NCBI GenBank assembly: GCA_018224455.1
Contig: JAGTUY010000443.1
Coordinates: 1 to 8,558 of the forward strand
DNA length: 8,558 nt
Source of the DNA: Desulfosarcina sp.
GTDB taxonomy: Bacteria; Desulfobacterota; Desulfobacteria; Desulfobacterales; Desulfosarcinaceae
Direction: 5' to 3'
The notes beneath the pieces were generated by a model. That model searched no databases, had not been told where the DNA came from, and was given only the letters and a program-made list of their open reading frames with translations. This document shows, in pieces, positions 1 to 6,491 of the stretch. Positions within the stretch are counted from its first letter, which is position 1; every line of letters starts with the position of its first letter. Both the position numbers and the translations under genes were made by a program.

Positions 1-262
1 CTAACATGACAATTCAGCGGAATTTTTTAAAGCTGCATTCGTCTTCCTCATCGCATTAAAAAACCCTCATTGTAAGCGTCGCAACATAACTCCAACTAAT
101 TCCCAGTCAGGCCTGATTGCAGATATCCACATTCCGTGAATCCAAAATCGATCAAAGCACCGATACAAATAACAAATGGCCATCCAAAGGTCGGTAGCTA
201 CATAGACTTAACACCTATATCAGGGTGGTATCCCTCGACCCCTCGAATCATCGAATCCTCCG
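1..262. other. intergenic region without a recognisable gene
   Basis: This stretch is more AT-rich than the genes beside it and has no open frame with a convincing start and Shine-Dalgarno sequence on either strand. It lies downstream of the pncB stop codon, so a terminator for the pncAB unit would be expected. The only structure I see close to the stop is a weak AGGG/CCCT stem near 223-236 with no T-run after it. A short direct repeat, TCGAATC-A-TCGAATC, occurs near 244-258. I see no RNA gene in it. Confidence 0.6.
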
Positions 263-1591
263 TTAACACTCCTTTTGCAACGCCACCAACCGATCACTGA
301 CCACCACCGGATACGGTTGCGGATCGGTGAACCGCTTGTGGCTGTCATCCAGCCGCTCGAAATTCCCGGCAAAGCGTGACCGGATCTGCTCCAGGGTCGG
401 CATGGGGCCCGCGGGTCGGCCATTTTCCATCAGCCGGGTCAGCAACGGCTCTGCCCCGTTCGGCGCATCGTCCCTCAGGCCGATAATATCGCCGAGGAAG
501 CGGCCGTCGGCGGCCGTCTTGCGGAAAACCTGCTTCTCCCCGGCCAGCGTGATCTTGCCTTCGCTGACCTTGCGCACATTTCGCTCGCCCAGCCGAACCA
601 TTTTGTAGACCATGTCCAGGTAGGGTGCATCGGCCGACGTTCCCATGCGCGTACCCACGCCAAATGCATCGATGAGGGCACCGCCGGCGATCAGGCGCTC
701 CAGGGCATACTCGTCGAATCCGCTGCTGGCAAAGATCTTCACCTCCGACAGCCCCGCCTCGTCCAGTATCCGGCGCACCTGTTGGCTCAGGGAGATCATC
801 TCCCCGCTGTCCAGGCGGACACCCATCAGGGCGTGCCCTTTTTGGCGCATACGATTGCCCACAACGGCGGACGCCTTAGCCCCCTGCAGGGGGTCATAGG
901 TGTCGATCAGAAATACGGCGCTGTCCGGAAACAGATTGGCATAGGCCTCGAAGGCATCGGTTTCCGATTCAAATGCGGTCACGAAGGAGTGGGCCATGGT
1001 ACCGGAGAGTGGAATCCCCCATGTCTTGCCGGCCAGCACATTGCTGGTGCCTGAAAAACCGGCGATATGGGATGACCGGGCCACCGCCATTCCCGCATGG
1101 CTGCCCTGGGTGCGGCGCAGAGAAAAGTCGACGATGGGCCGGCCAGCAGCGGCATGAACGCAGCGGGCGGCCTTGGTGGCCATCAGGCTGGCAACCCCCA
1201 CGGTATTGATCAGATAGGTCTCGACGATCTGGGCCTGGATCAGCGGCGCCGTCACCTCCATCACCGGCTCATCGGGAAAGAAGATCTCCCCTTCGGCCAT
1301 GGCCGTGACATTCCCGGTGAATCTCATTGTAGAAAGATGGGCCAGGAAATCGCGCTTGAACCGGCCGGTCTGCGCCAGCCAGTCGATCTCCTCGTCACTG
1401 AATTGGAAGCGAACGAGTGCATCCACCACCGCCTCAAGCCCGGCGGCCACGAAATAGTTCCGCCTGGGGTGGGGACGCACGAACAGAGAGAAGGTTGCCG
1501 GGTCTACCATATGTCGGTCGAAGTATCCGGCCGCCATGGTCAATTCGTAAAGATCGGTAAACAAGGGGCCGGGAAACTCGGGATAACTCAT
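263..1591 (-). CDS. pncB: nicotinate phosphoribosyltransferase (NAD salvage)
   Basis: The 442-residue product is a cytoplasmic enzyme joining nicotinate to PRPP, with ATP use, to give nicotinate mononucleotide, the entry step of the Preiss-Handler route. The N-terminus has the family signature FTDLYELTMAAGYF (residues 11-24). Further signatures are SLRRTQGSHAG (157-167), the GTMAHS loop (197-202) whose His201 matches the histidine phosphorylated in the family, RLDSGE (259-264) and the phosphate-binding stretch FGVGTRMGTS (310-319). The length is normal for the short bacterial type (TIGR01513-like). The ATG overlaps the upstream nicotinamidase stop by four bases (ATGA), which indicates translational coupling and supports this start. 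The pairing with a nicotinamidase favours nicotinate over nicotinamide as substrate. The gene appears intact. Confidence 0.94.
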   Translation of the reverse strand: MSYPEFPGPLFTDLYELTMAAGYFDRHMVDPATFSLFVRPHPRRNYFVAAGLEAVVDALVRFQFSDEEIDWLAQTGRFKRDFLAHLSTMRFTGNVTAMAEGEIFFPDEPVMEVTAPLIQAQIVETYLINTVGVASLMATKAARCVHAAAGRPIVDFSLRRTQGSHAGMAVARSSHIAGFSGTSNVLAGKTWGIPLSGTMAHSFVTAFESETDAFEAYANLFPDSAVFLIDTYDPLQGAKASAVVGNRMRQKGHALMGVRLDSGEMISLSQQVRRILDEAGLSEVKIFASSGFDEYALERLIAGGALIDAFGVGTRMGTSADAPYLDMVYKMVRLGERNVRKVSEGKITLAGEKQVFRKTAADGRFLGDIIGLRDDAPNGAEPLLTRLMENGRPAGPMPTLEQIRSRFAGNFERLDDSHKRFTDPQPYPVVVSDRLVALQKEC

Positions 1592-2109
1592 TGGATGGTC
1601 GCTCCGTAGAGCCGTTTCATCCGTTTGAGGGCATGGCTGTGAGCCTCGGCGTCAAAATCGGCCACCCCGGCTCGCGGCACGATGGTTCGGTAGTCCCGGT
1701 TTGCCAGCCCGCCGACGGTGTCCATCACACAGATGGATGTGCACACGCCCACCACCTCCACTTCCTCCGGGCCGTGCGAAGCCAGAATCATTTCCAGGTC
1801 GGTGCCGTAAAAGCCGCTGTAGCGGGTTTTCGGCAGCACCCGTTCACCGGGCTGGGGGGCAAGCGCGTCGATAATCTGGCTGCCCCAGGTACCGGTGACG
1901 CAGTGTGGGGGAAATTTTTCAAACTCCCGGTCGTTCTTGCCGTGAGCGTCCTGCAGATACACCAACGGGCTGCCCGCCCGCCGGTGCGCCTCCAGCCGCA
2001 GGCGCACGAAGGGGACAATCTCCCGGGCATCCTGCCCGCAGTAGAGGGCGCCTTTTTCGTCGATAAAATCGTTGAGCATGTCAACGACGATCAACGCCGC
2101 TTTGATCAT
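1588..2109 (-). CDS. pncA: nicotinamidase (isochorismatase-like cysteine hydrolase)
   Basis: The 173-residue product is predicted to hydrolyse nicotinamide to nicotinate and ammonia in the cytoplasm, feeding the pncB product encoded just downstream. Family residues are visible. Asp10 (in LIVVDMLNDF), Lys94 (in LPKTRYSGF) and Cys127 (in GVCTSICVMDT) form the catalytic triad. Asp54, His56 and His69 (QDAHG and PPHCVTGTWG) match the metal-binding set of true nicotinamidases rather than generic isochorismatases. The length fits short bacterial and archaeal PncA proteins. The ATG follows a purine-rich GGAAAGGCGG about ten bases upstream, and a good promoter lies further upstream. The stop overlaps the pncB start. 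A related amidohydrolase such as a pyrazinamidase or N-carbamoyl hydrolase is possible, but the neighbour makes nicotinamidase the best reading. Confidence 0.9.
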   Translation of the reverse strand: MIKAALIVVDMLNDFIDEKGALYCGQDAREIVPFVRLRLEAHRRAGSPLVYLQDAHGKNDREFEKFPPHCVTGTWGSQIIDALAPQPGERVLPKTRYSGFYGTDLEMILASHGPEEVEVVGVCTSICVMDTVGGLANRDYRTIVPRAGVADFDAEAHSHALKRMKRLYGATIQ

Positions 2110-2146
2110 GTCAAGCCGCCTTTCCGGGTCCTGAATGGCTTGTCAA

Positions 2147-2203
2147 TTAATGCAAATAAAATAGTCCTCGAACCACCGTTTGTAAACATGTCCAAACCAA
2201 CAT
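2147..2203 (-). other. 18-codon micro-ORF behind a perfect Shine-Dalgarno
   Basis: On the minus strand a full AAGGAGGT (2221-2214) stands ten bases before ATG at 2203. The frame encodes MLVWTCLQTVVRGLFYLH and ends in TAA at 2147, upstream of pncA. The Shine-Dalgarno match is stronger than that of most genes in the window. The frame overlaps the proposed pncA promoter, so it would be translated only from a transcript starting further upstream. It may be a leader peptide, the relic of a lost gene start, or chance. Confidence 0.15.
2158..2186 (-). promoter_or_regulatory. candidate sigma-70 promoter of pncA-pncB
   Basis: Read on the minus strand, TTTACA (2186-2181, five of six to TTGACA) is followed by exactly 17 bases and TATTTT (2163-2158, four of six to TATAAT). 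Transcription would start near 2151, giving a leader of about 40 bases to the pncA start codon. Spacing and position are good. Activity is inferred. Confidence 0.5.
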
Positions 2204-2205
2204 GT
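2185..2205. promoter_or_regulatory. AACATGT direct repeat next to the pncA promoter
   Basis: AACATGT occurs at 2185-2191 and again at 2199-2205, 14 bases apart. The core ACATGT is itself palindromic. The pair sits on and just upstream of the -35 element of the pncA promoter, in the divergent spacer shared with the broken GntR gene. It could be an operator for a regulator of NAD salvage or for the lost GntR protein. No factor can be named. Confidence 0.25.
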
Positions 2206-2294
2206 GCCCCCTTACCTCCTTTTGGAACAACGGATGTTGATTAAGCCCCGCGTCACTGGTACAACAGGGGTGCATTGGAATGTTACACCATCGG

Positions 2295-2300
2295 TATAAT
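2295..2300 (+). promoter_or_regulatory. consensus -10 element upstream of the GntR relic
   Basis: A perfect TATAAT lies about 30 bases before the ATG of the broken regulator. No good -35 exists at 16-18 bases; TTGGAA at 2275-2280 is only 14 bases away. The -10 is embedded in an imperfect palindrome, GTATAATAATTTAC (2294-2307), of the size of a GntR half-site pair, which may be a relic of autoregulation. Function is inferred. Confidence 0.35.
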
Positions 2301-2328
2301 AATTTACAGGCAAGAAGGCATTACTGGC

Positions 2329-2788
2329 ATGAACCCAGACATCTGCCGGGAAATCAAGCGCCGCAGTCTTTTCCTGGAGTATGCACCGGGGCAGATTCTC
2401 AATGAGAATGTCCTCGCCGGGGAATTCGGCGTCAGCCGCACCCCCATGCGCGAGGTGCTTTACCGGCTGTAGTGGGAGCAGCTGGCCCGCGTCATCCCCC
2501 GCACGGGCACCAGGGTCACCCCAATCGAATTTCAGACGATGATGCACACGTACCAGACCCGCCTGGGTATCGAAGGGGAGGTGGGCCGGCTCTGCGCGGA
2601 ACTCGCCACGGACGATCACCTGGAAGCGATCCGCAGCATGCGTGGTGCTGACCGACCGCAAGAACCCCGATGCCCTCGTGGAGATCGAAGCCACCCTGGC
2701 CGGCATGCAAGCCAGGGACGGCATGGAGACGGCCCGCGTGCGGCGCGAATCCCTGGTGCGCCATTTCGACCGCATCCGCGCCAAGTAG
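2329..2788 (+). pseudogene. broken GntR/FadR-family transcriptional regulator
   Basis: Residues 1-47 form the start of a GntR winged helix-turn-helix, with the recognition signature LAGEFGVSRTPMREVLYRL (29-47). Codon 48 is TAG (2470-2472) where the family normally has a residue such as Glu. The same frame then continues with clear wing and early ligand-domain sequence (IPRTGTRVTP, then RLGIEGEVGRLCAELA) to about 2641. From about 2642 the match moves to the +1 frame and jumps to the last helices (ARVRRESLVRHFDRIRAK), ending at TAG 2786-2788. The parts encode about 150 residues against about 220 for the FadR/FCD type, so roughly 70 central residues are missing. At least two lesions plus a deletion mean no functional regulator. 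The start follows GAAGG about eleven bases upstream. It may once have controlled the divergent pncAB unit or the permease downstream. Confidence 0.85.
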
Positions 2789-2830
2789 CTGGGAGTGCCT
2801 GGCAAGGTTAAATTATGACGTCCCTGGTTG

Positions 2831-2903
2831 GCGATTTGCTTTCCCTCGCCCCTTTGGGGAGAGGGAAAGGGTGAGGGGCAAAATGACTGCTGCAGGAAAT
2901 CGC
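2831..2903. repeat. REP-like hairpin element
   Basis: TTTCCCTC-G-CCCC (2840-2852), the loop TTT, then GGGG-A-GAGGGAAA (2856-2868) form a 12-pair stem with one G/A mismatch, followed by GGGTGAGGGG. Outer arms GCGATTT (2831-2837) and AAATCGC (2897-2903) are perfect inverted repeats and may bound the element. The CCCTC/GAGGG core with a GGGTGAGGGG tail resembles dispersed intergenic palindromes seen in many proteobacterial genomes. Its repetition in this genome cannot be seen from here. There is no T-run, so a classic terminator is unlikely. Confidence 0.5.
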
Positions 2904-2929
2904 TGAAGACGGTAGGCGTTTTTTCAGCG
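2901..2929. other. stem-loop upstream of the permease gene
   Basis: CGCTGAAGA (2901-2909) can pair with TTTTCAGCG (2921-2929), nine pairs with one G-T wobble and a loop of about eleven bases. It partly overlaps the right arm of the REP-like element and lies 56 bases before the permease start. It may be a leader structure or part of the repeat. It has no terminal T-run. Confidence 0.3.
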
Positions 2930-2984
2930 TTGGACCGCCGATTGTAGAAACCTTAAACGCTCCAGCCTTCAACCTATCCGCCGG

Positions 2985-4202
2985 ATGGCTATGTCCCTGA
3001 CCATTTTTCTGATCACCTACCTCGGCATCGCCCTGGGAAAAGTCCCGGGCCTGGTGATCGACCGGGTCGGTATCGCGCTGCTGGGTGCCATCGCCATGGT
3101 CGGCTTCGGGGTCGTCTCCACGCCCTCCGCGGTCCAGGCCATCGACCTGCCCACGATCCTTTTGCTCTATTCGCTGATGGTCATCAGCGCCCAGCTGCGG
3201 CTCGGCGGCTTCTACACCTGGGCGGCCTCGCGAATCCTGACGCTGCTGGCGCGCCCGAAAGCCTTCCTGCTGGTGCTCATGGCGGTCAGCGCCGTTCTGT
3301 CGGCCCTTTTGGCCAACGATATCGTCTGCTTTGCTTTCACGCCGGTGTTGACGGCCGCCCTGATCCGTTCCGGCAGGAGCCCCATGCCTTTCCTGCTGGG
3401 CCTGGCAGTCTCCAGCAACATCGGCTCGGCGGCCACCATCATCGGCAACCCCCAGAACATGCTCATCGGCCAGGTCGGCCAGTTGGCCTTCGGCCGTTTC
3501 ATCGCCTGGTGTGCACCGCCGGCGCTAGTCTGCCTGCTGGGCAGCTACCTGCTCCTGCTCCGAATCTACCGCGGTCAAATGGAGGTCAAAGAAACCCGTC
3601 CGACCAACGAGGCCCCCGGCGCCTGGCCGGATTTCAACCCCTGGCAGAGCGCCAAGGGCGTCATCGCGGTGGTTGGTCTCGTGACCCTGTTTTTCACATC
3701 CATCCCCAGGGAAGTGTCGGCCATCGCCATCGCCGGCTTCCTGCTCTGCAGCCGCCGGATGAAAACCCGGGACATCCTGGGGTTGGTGGACTGGCACCTG
3801 ATCACGCTGTTCTGCGCCCTGTTCATCGTCATCCACGCCATCGGCCAGGCACACGACCTGAACCTGGTGATGGATCGGCTGGCCGGTTGGGGGATGGATC
3901 TGGGCAACAGCGCCATGCTGACCGGTCTGACGGTGGTGCTCAGCAACCTTTTCAGCAACGTGCCCGCCGTCATGCTGCTGATCCCATTCATGGACCCGCT
4001 CGATCCCCAGCAATGGTACACGCTGGCGCTGTCCAGCACCTTCGCCGGCAATCTGTTCGTACTGGGCAGTATCGCCAATCTGATCGTCATCGAACAGGCG
4101 TCCCGCATGGGGGTCGTCATCTCCTTCGGGGAGCATGCACGGGTGGGTGTGCCGGTTACCTTGATGTCATTGATCGTTCTCTTGGTATGGGGTATGATTT
4201 GA
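2985..4202 (+). CDS. ArsB/NhaD/SLC13-type ion transporter (IT superfamily permease)
   Basis: The 405-residue protein is very hydrophobic, with about eleven to twelve membrane segments in two related halves, as in the ion transporter superfamily (CitMHS-type Pfam domain). The first half carries SALLANDIVCFAFTP (106-120) and SNIGSAATIIGNPQN (144-158). The second carries SNLFSNVPAVMLLIP (320-334) and GNLFVLGSIANLIV (355-368). These paired SN.../GN-S-AN hairpins form the substrate and cation site in the family. A hydrophilic loop near 195-222 separates the halves. Substrate cannot be told: arsenite, other anions, dicarboxylates or Na+/H+ exchange are all known for relatives, and E. coli YbiR is a similar uncharacterised member. 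No ars genes are nearby. The ATG at 2985 lacks a clear Shine-Dalgarno; the ATG at 2991 is an alternative. The upstream regulator relic may have belonged to it. Confidence 0.85.
   Translation: MAMSLTIFLITYLGIALGKVPGLVIDRVGIALLGAIAMVGFGVVSTPSAVQAIDLPTILLLYSLMVISAQLRLGGFYTWAASRILTLLARPKAFLLVLMAVSAVLSALLANDIVCFAFTPVLTAALIRSGRSPMPFLLGLAVSSNIGSAATIIGNPQNMLIGQVGQLAFGRFIAWCAPPALVCLLGSYLLLLRIYRGQMEVKETRPTNEAPGAWPDFNPWQSAKGVIAVVGLVTLFFTSIPREVSAIAIAGFLLCSRRMKTRDILGLVDWHLITLFCALFIVIHAIGQAHDLNLVMDRLAGWGMDLGNSAMLTGLTVVLSNLFSNVPAVMLLIPFMDPLDPQQWYTLALSSTFAGNLFVLGSIANLIVIEQASRMGVVISFGEHARVGVPVTLMSLIVLLVWGMI
4170..4198 (+). promoter_or_regulatory. candidate promoter for the small membrane protein gene
   Basis: TTGATC (4170-4175), a 17-base spacer and TATGAT (4193-4198, five of six) lie inside the last codons of the permease gene. 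Transcription would start near 4205, giving a leader of about 90 bases before the next start codon. It suggests the downstream genes can be expressed independently of the permease. Confidence 0.4.
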
Positions 4203-4296
4203 TGCGAACCGGTTCTGGGTTAACAAGAAAAATCAGAATCAATTAAAATTGCACCTAAAACCATGTAAAGCACTTCGGGGAAAGGAAATAAAAACA

Positions 4297-4665
4297 ATGA
4301 AGTTCGTGATTTATCTGCTGGGATTCCTGTGGATTGCGGCCGGTACGATCGCCATCCTGTACACCGATGACTACAAGGCTTATTTTAAAGGGTTGATGAA
4401 CCGCCTGGATCGTAAAATGCTGGCCATCATCCCCGCCGTTTTCGGCCTGCTGCTGCTCGTTGCCGCATCGTCGACCAGCCACAGCTGGTTTATCGCGCTG
4501 ATCGGCGTTCTGGGAATCGTCAAAGGCGTGCTGATCTATTTCAATCCCGGCGGCCTGTTCGACAGCAGCAAAGATTGGCTGGACACCCTTTCGAACCAGG
4601 GTTACCGGCTGGTGGGCATCATCGCCCTGGTATTGGGGACTGTTGTGATCTCCTGGATTCAATAA
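4297..4665 (+). CDS. small four-helix membrane protein of unknown function
   Basis: The product has 122 residues if started at ATG 4297, which follows AAAGGA about ten bases upstream. An in-frame ATG at 4249 has no such site and would add a hydrophilic stretch, so it is less likely. Four hydrophobic segments are visible at about 3-20, 42-58, 64-83 and 105-121. Between the first two is a short basic, tyrosine-containing loop (YTDDYKAYFKGLMNRLDRK), and between the last two is an amphipathic FNPGGLFDSSKDWLDTLSNQ. I do not recognise the family. It lies 94 bases after the permease and 35 bases before another membrane protein gene, in the same direction, so a shared membrane role is possible but unproven. 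Confidence 0.75.
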   Translation: MKFVIYLLGFLWIAAGTIAILYTDDYKAYFKGLMNRLDRKMLAIIPAVFGLLLLVAASSTSHSWFIALIGVLGIVKGVLIYFNPGGLFDSSKDWLDTLSNQGYRLVGIIALVLGTVVISWIQ

Positions 4666-4700
4666 TTTAATCGTTTGGCTTGGAATAGGCCCAGCAACCG

Positions 4701-5906
4701 ATGCGTCAGCGTTTACACACGAGAGGGACGGTCTCGGGATGGGCCCTTTTTGCCCTGCTGCTGGCCGGTATGCCCCTGCTGGGCATCATTGCTGCCGGCC
4801 GGGATCCCGCACCTTACCTGGAAATACCGCCGACCACCCGTTTTGTGCAGCATGCCGACTTTTCATGGCCCTGGTTTGCCTTTTTTGCCATTGTCGACCT
4901 GCTGCTGATCTGCGGCCTGTTGTGGGCCATTCGCTGCGGCCAGCAGTATAAACGTGAAGGTGTTGAGGCGCCCGAATACCCCAGGCCGATAGAAAAAATC
5001 ACCGGCGCAGTCGTTTTTCGACAGCCTGGACGCCTTCCCTGGTGGGGCTGGGCCGGAATGGCGCTCTGCCTGGCCTCGTGGCTCCTGGCCTGGCAGCGGT
5101 TCACCTGGTTCTGGCTTTTCCAGCCCCACACCTTCCTGCCCATCTGGGCCGGCTTCATCCTTGCCGTCAATGCCCTTGCCGTCAAACGCAGCGGCAGTTG
5201 CCTGATACTGCGCCGGCCGCTTCGGTTTCTGCTTTTATTTCCGGTCAGTGCCGGATTCTGGTGGTTCTTCGAATACCTCAACCGCTTCGTCCAAAACTGG
5301 TACTACACCGGGATCGAAGGCATGGGGCCCCAGGAGTACTCGTACTACTCCAGTCTGGCCTTTGCCACGGTGCTGCCCGGTGTGTTGAGCATGATCGACC
5401 TGCTGCTTACTTTTCCCGCCCTGGCAAAAGGCCCGGCCCGCTGCCGGCCGATCAATCTGCCTTCCGGCCGCTGGACGCCTCTAGTGGCATTGACAACGGC
5501 GAGCGGTGGACTATCCCTGATCGGCATCTTTCCGGATCAGCTCTTTGCCTTGCTGTGGGTATCGCCCTTGATCATCATCTTATCCATTCAGGCGCTGGCC
5601 GGCCGGCGCACCTTGCTCCATCCCCTGAGGTACGGGGATTGGCGGCCGCTGGTGGTCCCGGCCTTGGCCGCGCTGATCTGCGGGTTCTTCTGGGAGATGT
5701 GGAACTACTTCAGCCTGGCCCGCTGGACCTACACCGTCCCTTTCGTGCAACGCTTTCACCTGTTCGAAATGCCAATTCTGGGATACGGCGGATACCTGCC
5801 TTTCGGGCTGGAGTGCCTGGTGGCGGGATCGCTGGTTATCGACGATCCGTTCGGGTGGGAAGATGCGGATCACCTCGACGCTGTTTCCGCTCCGGGAAGC
5901 AGCTAA
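4701..5906 (+). CDS. polytopic membrane protein with an internal repeat, function unknown
   Basis: The 401-residue product is tryptophan- and aromatic-rich with about ten membrane segments, near residues 13-33, 56-76, 114-131, 145-161, 173-192, 218-239, 259-276, 282-300, 315-337 and 359-380. Two segments resemble each other. The first is FEYLNRFVQNWYYT (190-203), the second WEMWNYFSLARWTYT (331-345). Both fit E-x2-N-x-F-x3 or x4-W-x-Y-T and follow a GF(W/F)W entry at a similar helix position, 143 residues apart, which suggests an ancient duplication. The W-E-x2-N...W-x-Y pattern faintly recalls lycopene-cyclase-type domains, but I would not assign that function. A purine-rich GGAATAGG lies about eleven bases before the ATG. 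The gene follows the small membrane protein by 35 bases and is probably cotranscribed with it. Confidence 0.8.
   Translation: MRQRLHTRGTVSGWALFALLLAGMPLLGIIAAGRDPAPYLEIPPTTRFVQHADFSWPWFAFFAIVDLLLICGLLWAIRCGQQYKREGVEAPEYPRPIEKITGAVVFRQPGRLPWWGWAGMALCLASWLLAWQRFTWFWLFQPHTFLPIWAGFILAVNALAVKRSGSCLILRRPLRFLLLFPVSAGFWWFFEYLNRFVQNWYYTGIEGMGPQEYSYYSSLAFATVLPGVLSMIDLLLTFPALAKGPARCRPINLPSGRWTPLVALTTASGGLSLIGIFPDQLFALLWVSPLIIILSIQALAGRRTLLHPLRYGDWRPLVVPALAALICGFFWEMWNYFSLARWTYTVPFVQRFHLFEMPILGYGGYLPFGLECLVAGSLVIDDPFGWEDADHLDAVSAPGSS
5880..5903 (+). terminator. stem-loop at the end of the 401-residue membrane protein gene
   Basis: GCTGTTTCC (5880-5888) pairs with GGAAGCAGC (5895-5903) around a six-base loop, nine pairs with one T-G wobble, ending at the TAA stop. 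There is no T-run after it, so intrinsic termination would be weak. It may only mark the 3' end or be chance inside coding sequence. Confidence 0.25.
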
Positions 5907-5977
5907 AACCATTCCAGCGAAATCAATTCTCAGCGCGATGTCCCGATTAAACAGGCAACCCACTGTCATTGAATAAC

Positions 5978-6012
5978 AATCACGCCGGGGACAAAAAGAT
6001 GAGACCGTGATT
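5978..6012. repeat. inverted repeat in the spacer before the exported-protein unit
   Basis: AATCACG (5978-5984) and CGTGATT (6006-6012) are perfect inverted repeats 21 bases apart. They lie about 80 bases upstream of the next start codon in a 182-base spacer. This may be an operator pair, or the stem of a weak terminator since TTTT overlaps the right arm. No convincing promoter could be fixed nearby. Confidence 0.3.
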
Positions 6013-6088
6013 TTCCAACTTTCGTGTATTATGTTTTAAAGGCCGAATGGTTTATCGCGTGTCTGGGCTCCTGGAAAGGATTGCTGAA

Positions 6089-6487
6089 ATGAAACGGTTT
6101 GCCTTTTTTATGCTTGTATTGGCTTTTTGCACCCACTGCACAAATGGGCGCACGCCGTCCACCATTGAGGACGTGGGACAAACTAAGACCAGCGAGACAG
6201 CATCCCAACAGCAAACACGGACGGACAGCGCCCAACGGGCATACATCGATCCCGAGACGGGTGAATTCATCAGCCCGCCTGAGCACCAAACACCTGCCGC
6301 AAGCGAGTCCATCCAGCCGTCCGCCTTCAGCACCTCGGATGAAAAGATGGAAGAAGCGTCAAGCCCCGTGCCCGGCGGGGGGGTGATGATCGATCTGAAG
6401 GGCCGTTTTCAAAGCCCGGTCACGGCAACTGTCGAGAGAAACGGCAAAACCACGATCGAACACCCGGCCAATGGCAGGATGGAGTGA
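6089..6487 (+). CDS. small exported (possibly lipo-) protein with conserved-looking tail
   Basis: The 132-residue product starts at ATG 6089, preceded by GGAAAGGA at good spacing. An in-frame ATG at 6047 would put 14 extra residues before the signal peptide, so I prefer the shorter form. Residues 1-17 (MKRFAFFMLVLAFCTHC) look like a signal peptide. Cys14 and Cys17 are possible lipidation sites, but Phe or His at the -1 position is unlike a normal lipobox. The middle is polar and low complexity (Ser, Thr, Gln, Glu). Two stretches look conserved in style: AYIDPETGEFISPPE (51-65) and GGGVMIDLKGRFQSPVTATV (96-115). The family is not recognised. The stop lies four bases before the secreted peptidase gene, whose Shine-Dalgarno is in this gene's last codons. 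The two are therefore almost surely coexpressed, and this protein may be a partner, inhibitor or chaperone of the peptidase. Confidence 0.75.
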   Translation: MKRFAFFMLVLAFCTHCTNGRTPSTIEDVGQTKTSETASQQQTRTDSAQRAYIDPETGEFISPPEHQTPAASESIQPSAFSTSDEKMEEASSPVPGGGVMIDLKGRFQSPVTATVERNGKTTIEHPANGRME

Positions 6488-6491
6488 AAAC

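Noticed and set aside
1591..2244. 217-codon plus-strand frame opposite pncA
   Set aside because: pncA on the other strand has all catalytic and metal residues in place. The plus-strand frame shows no domain and is a GC-rich shadow.
2275..2328. TTG start at 2275 extending the GntR relic upstream
   Set aside because: It would read through the TATAAT element, has no Shine-Dalgarno and adds residues that GntR proteins do not have. ATG 2329 fits better.
2470..2472. The in-frame TAG in the GntR gene as a pyrrolysine codon
   Set aside because: The protein is broken a second time downstream by a frameshift and a central deletion, and the position is a plain wing residue. A simple nonsense mutation is enough.
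2212..2805. Long minus-strand open frame opposite the GntR relic
   Set aside because: The translation is Arg/Pro-rich without family features, and the plus strand holds recognisable GntR sequence. It is an antisense shadow.
2930..2958. TTGGAC-17-TTAAAC as the permease promoter
   Set aside because: The spacing is right, but the -10 matches only three of six positions. It is too weak to list.
5042..5950. 302-codon plus-strand frame overlapping the 401-residue membrane protein
   Set aside because: Its product is rich in Arg, Pro and His without membrane or domain logic, while the other frame has clear membrane segments and an internal repeat.
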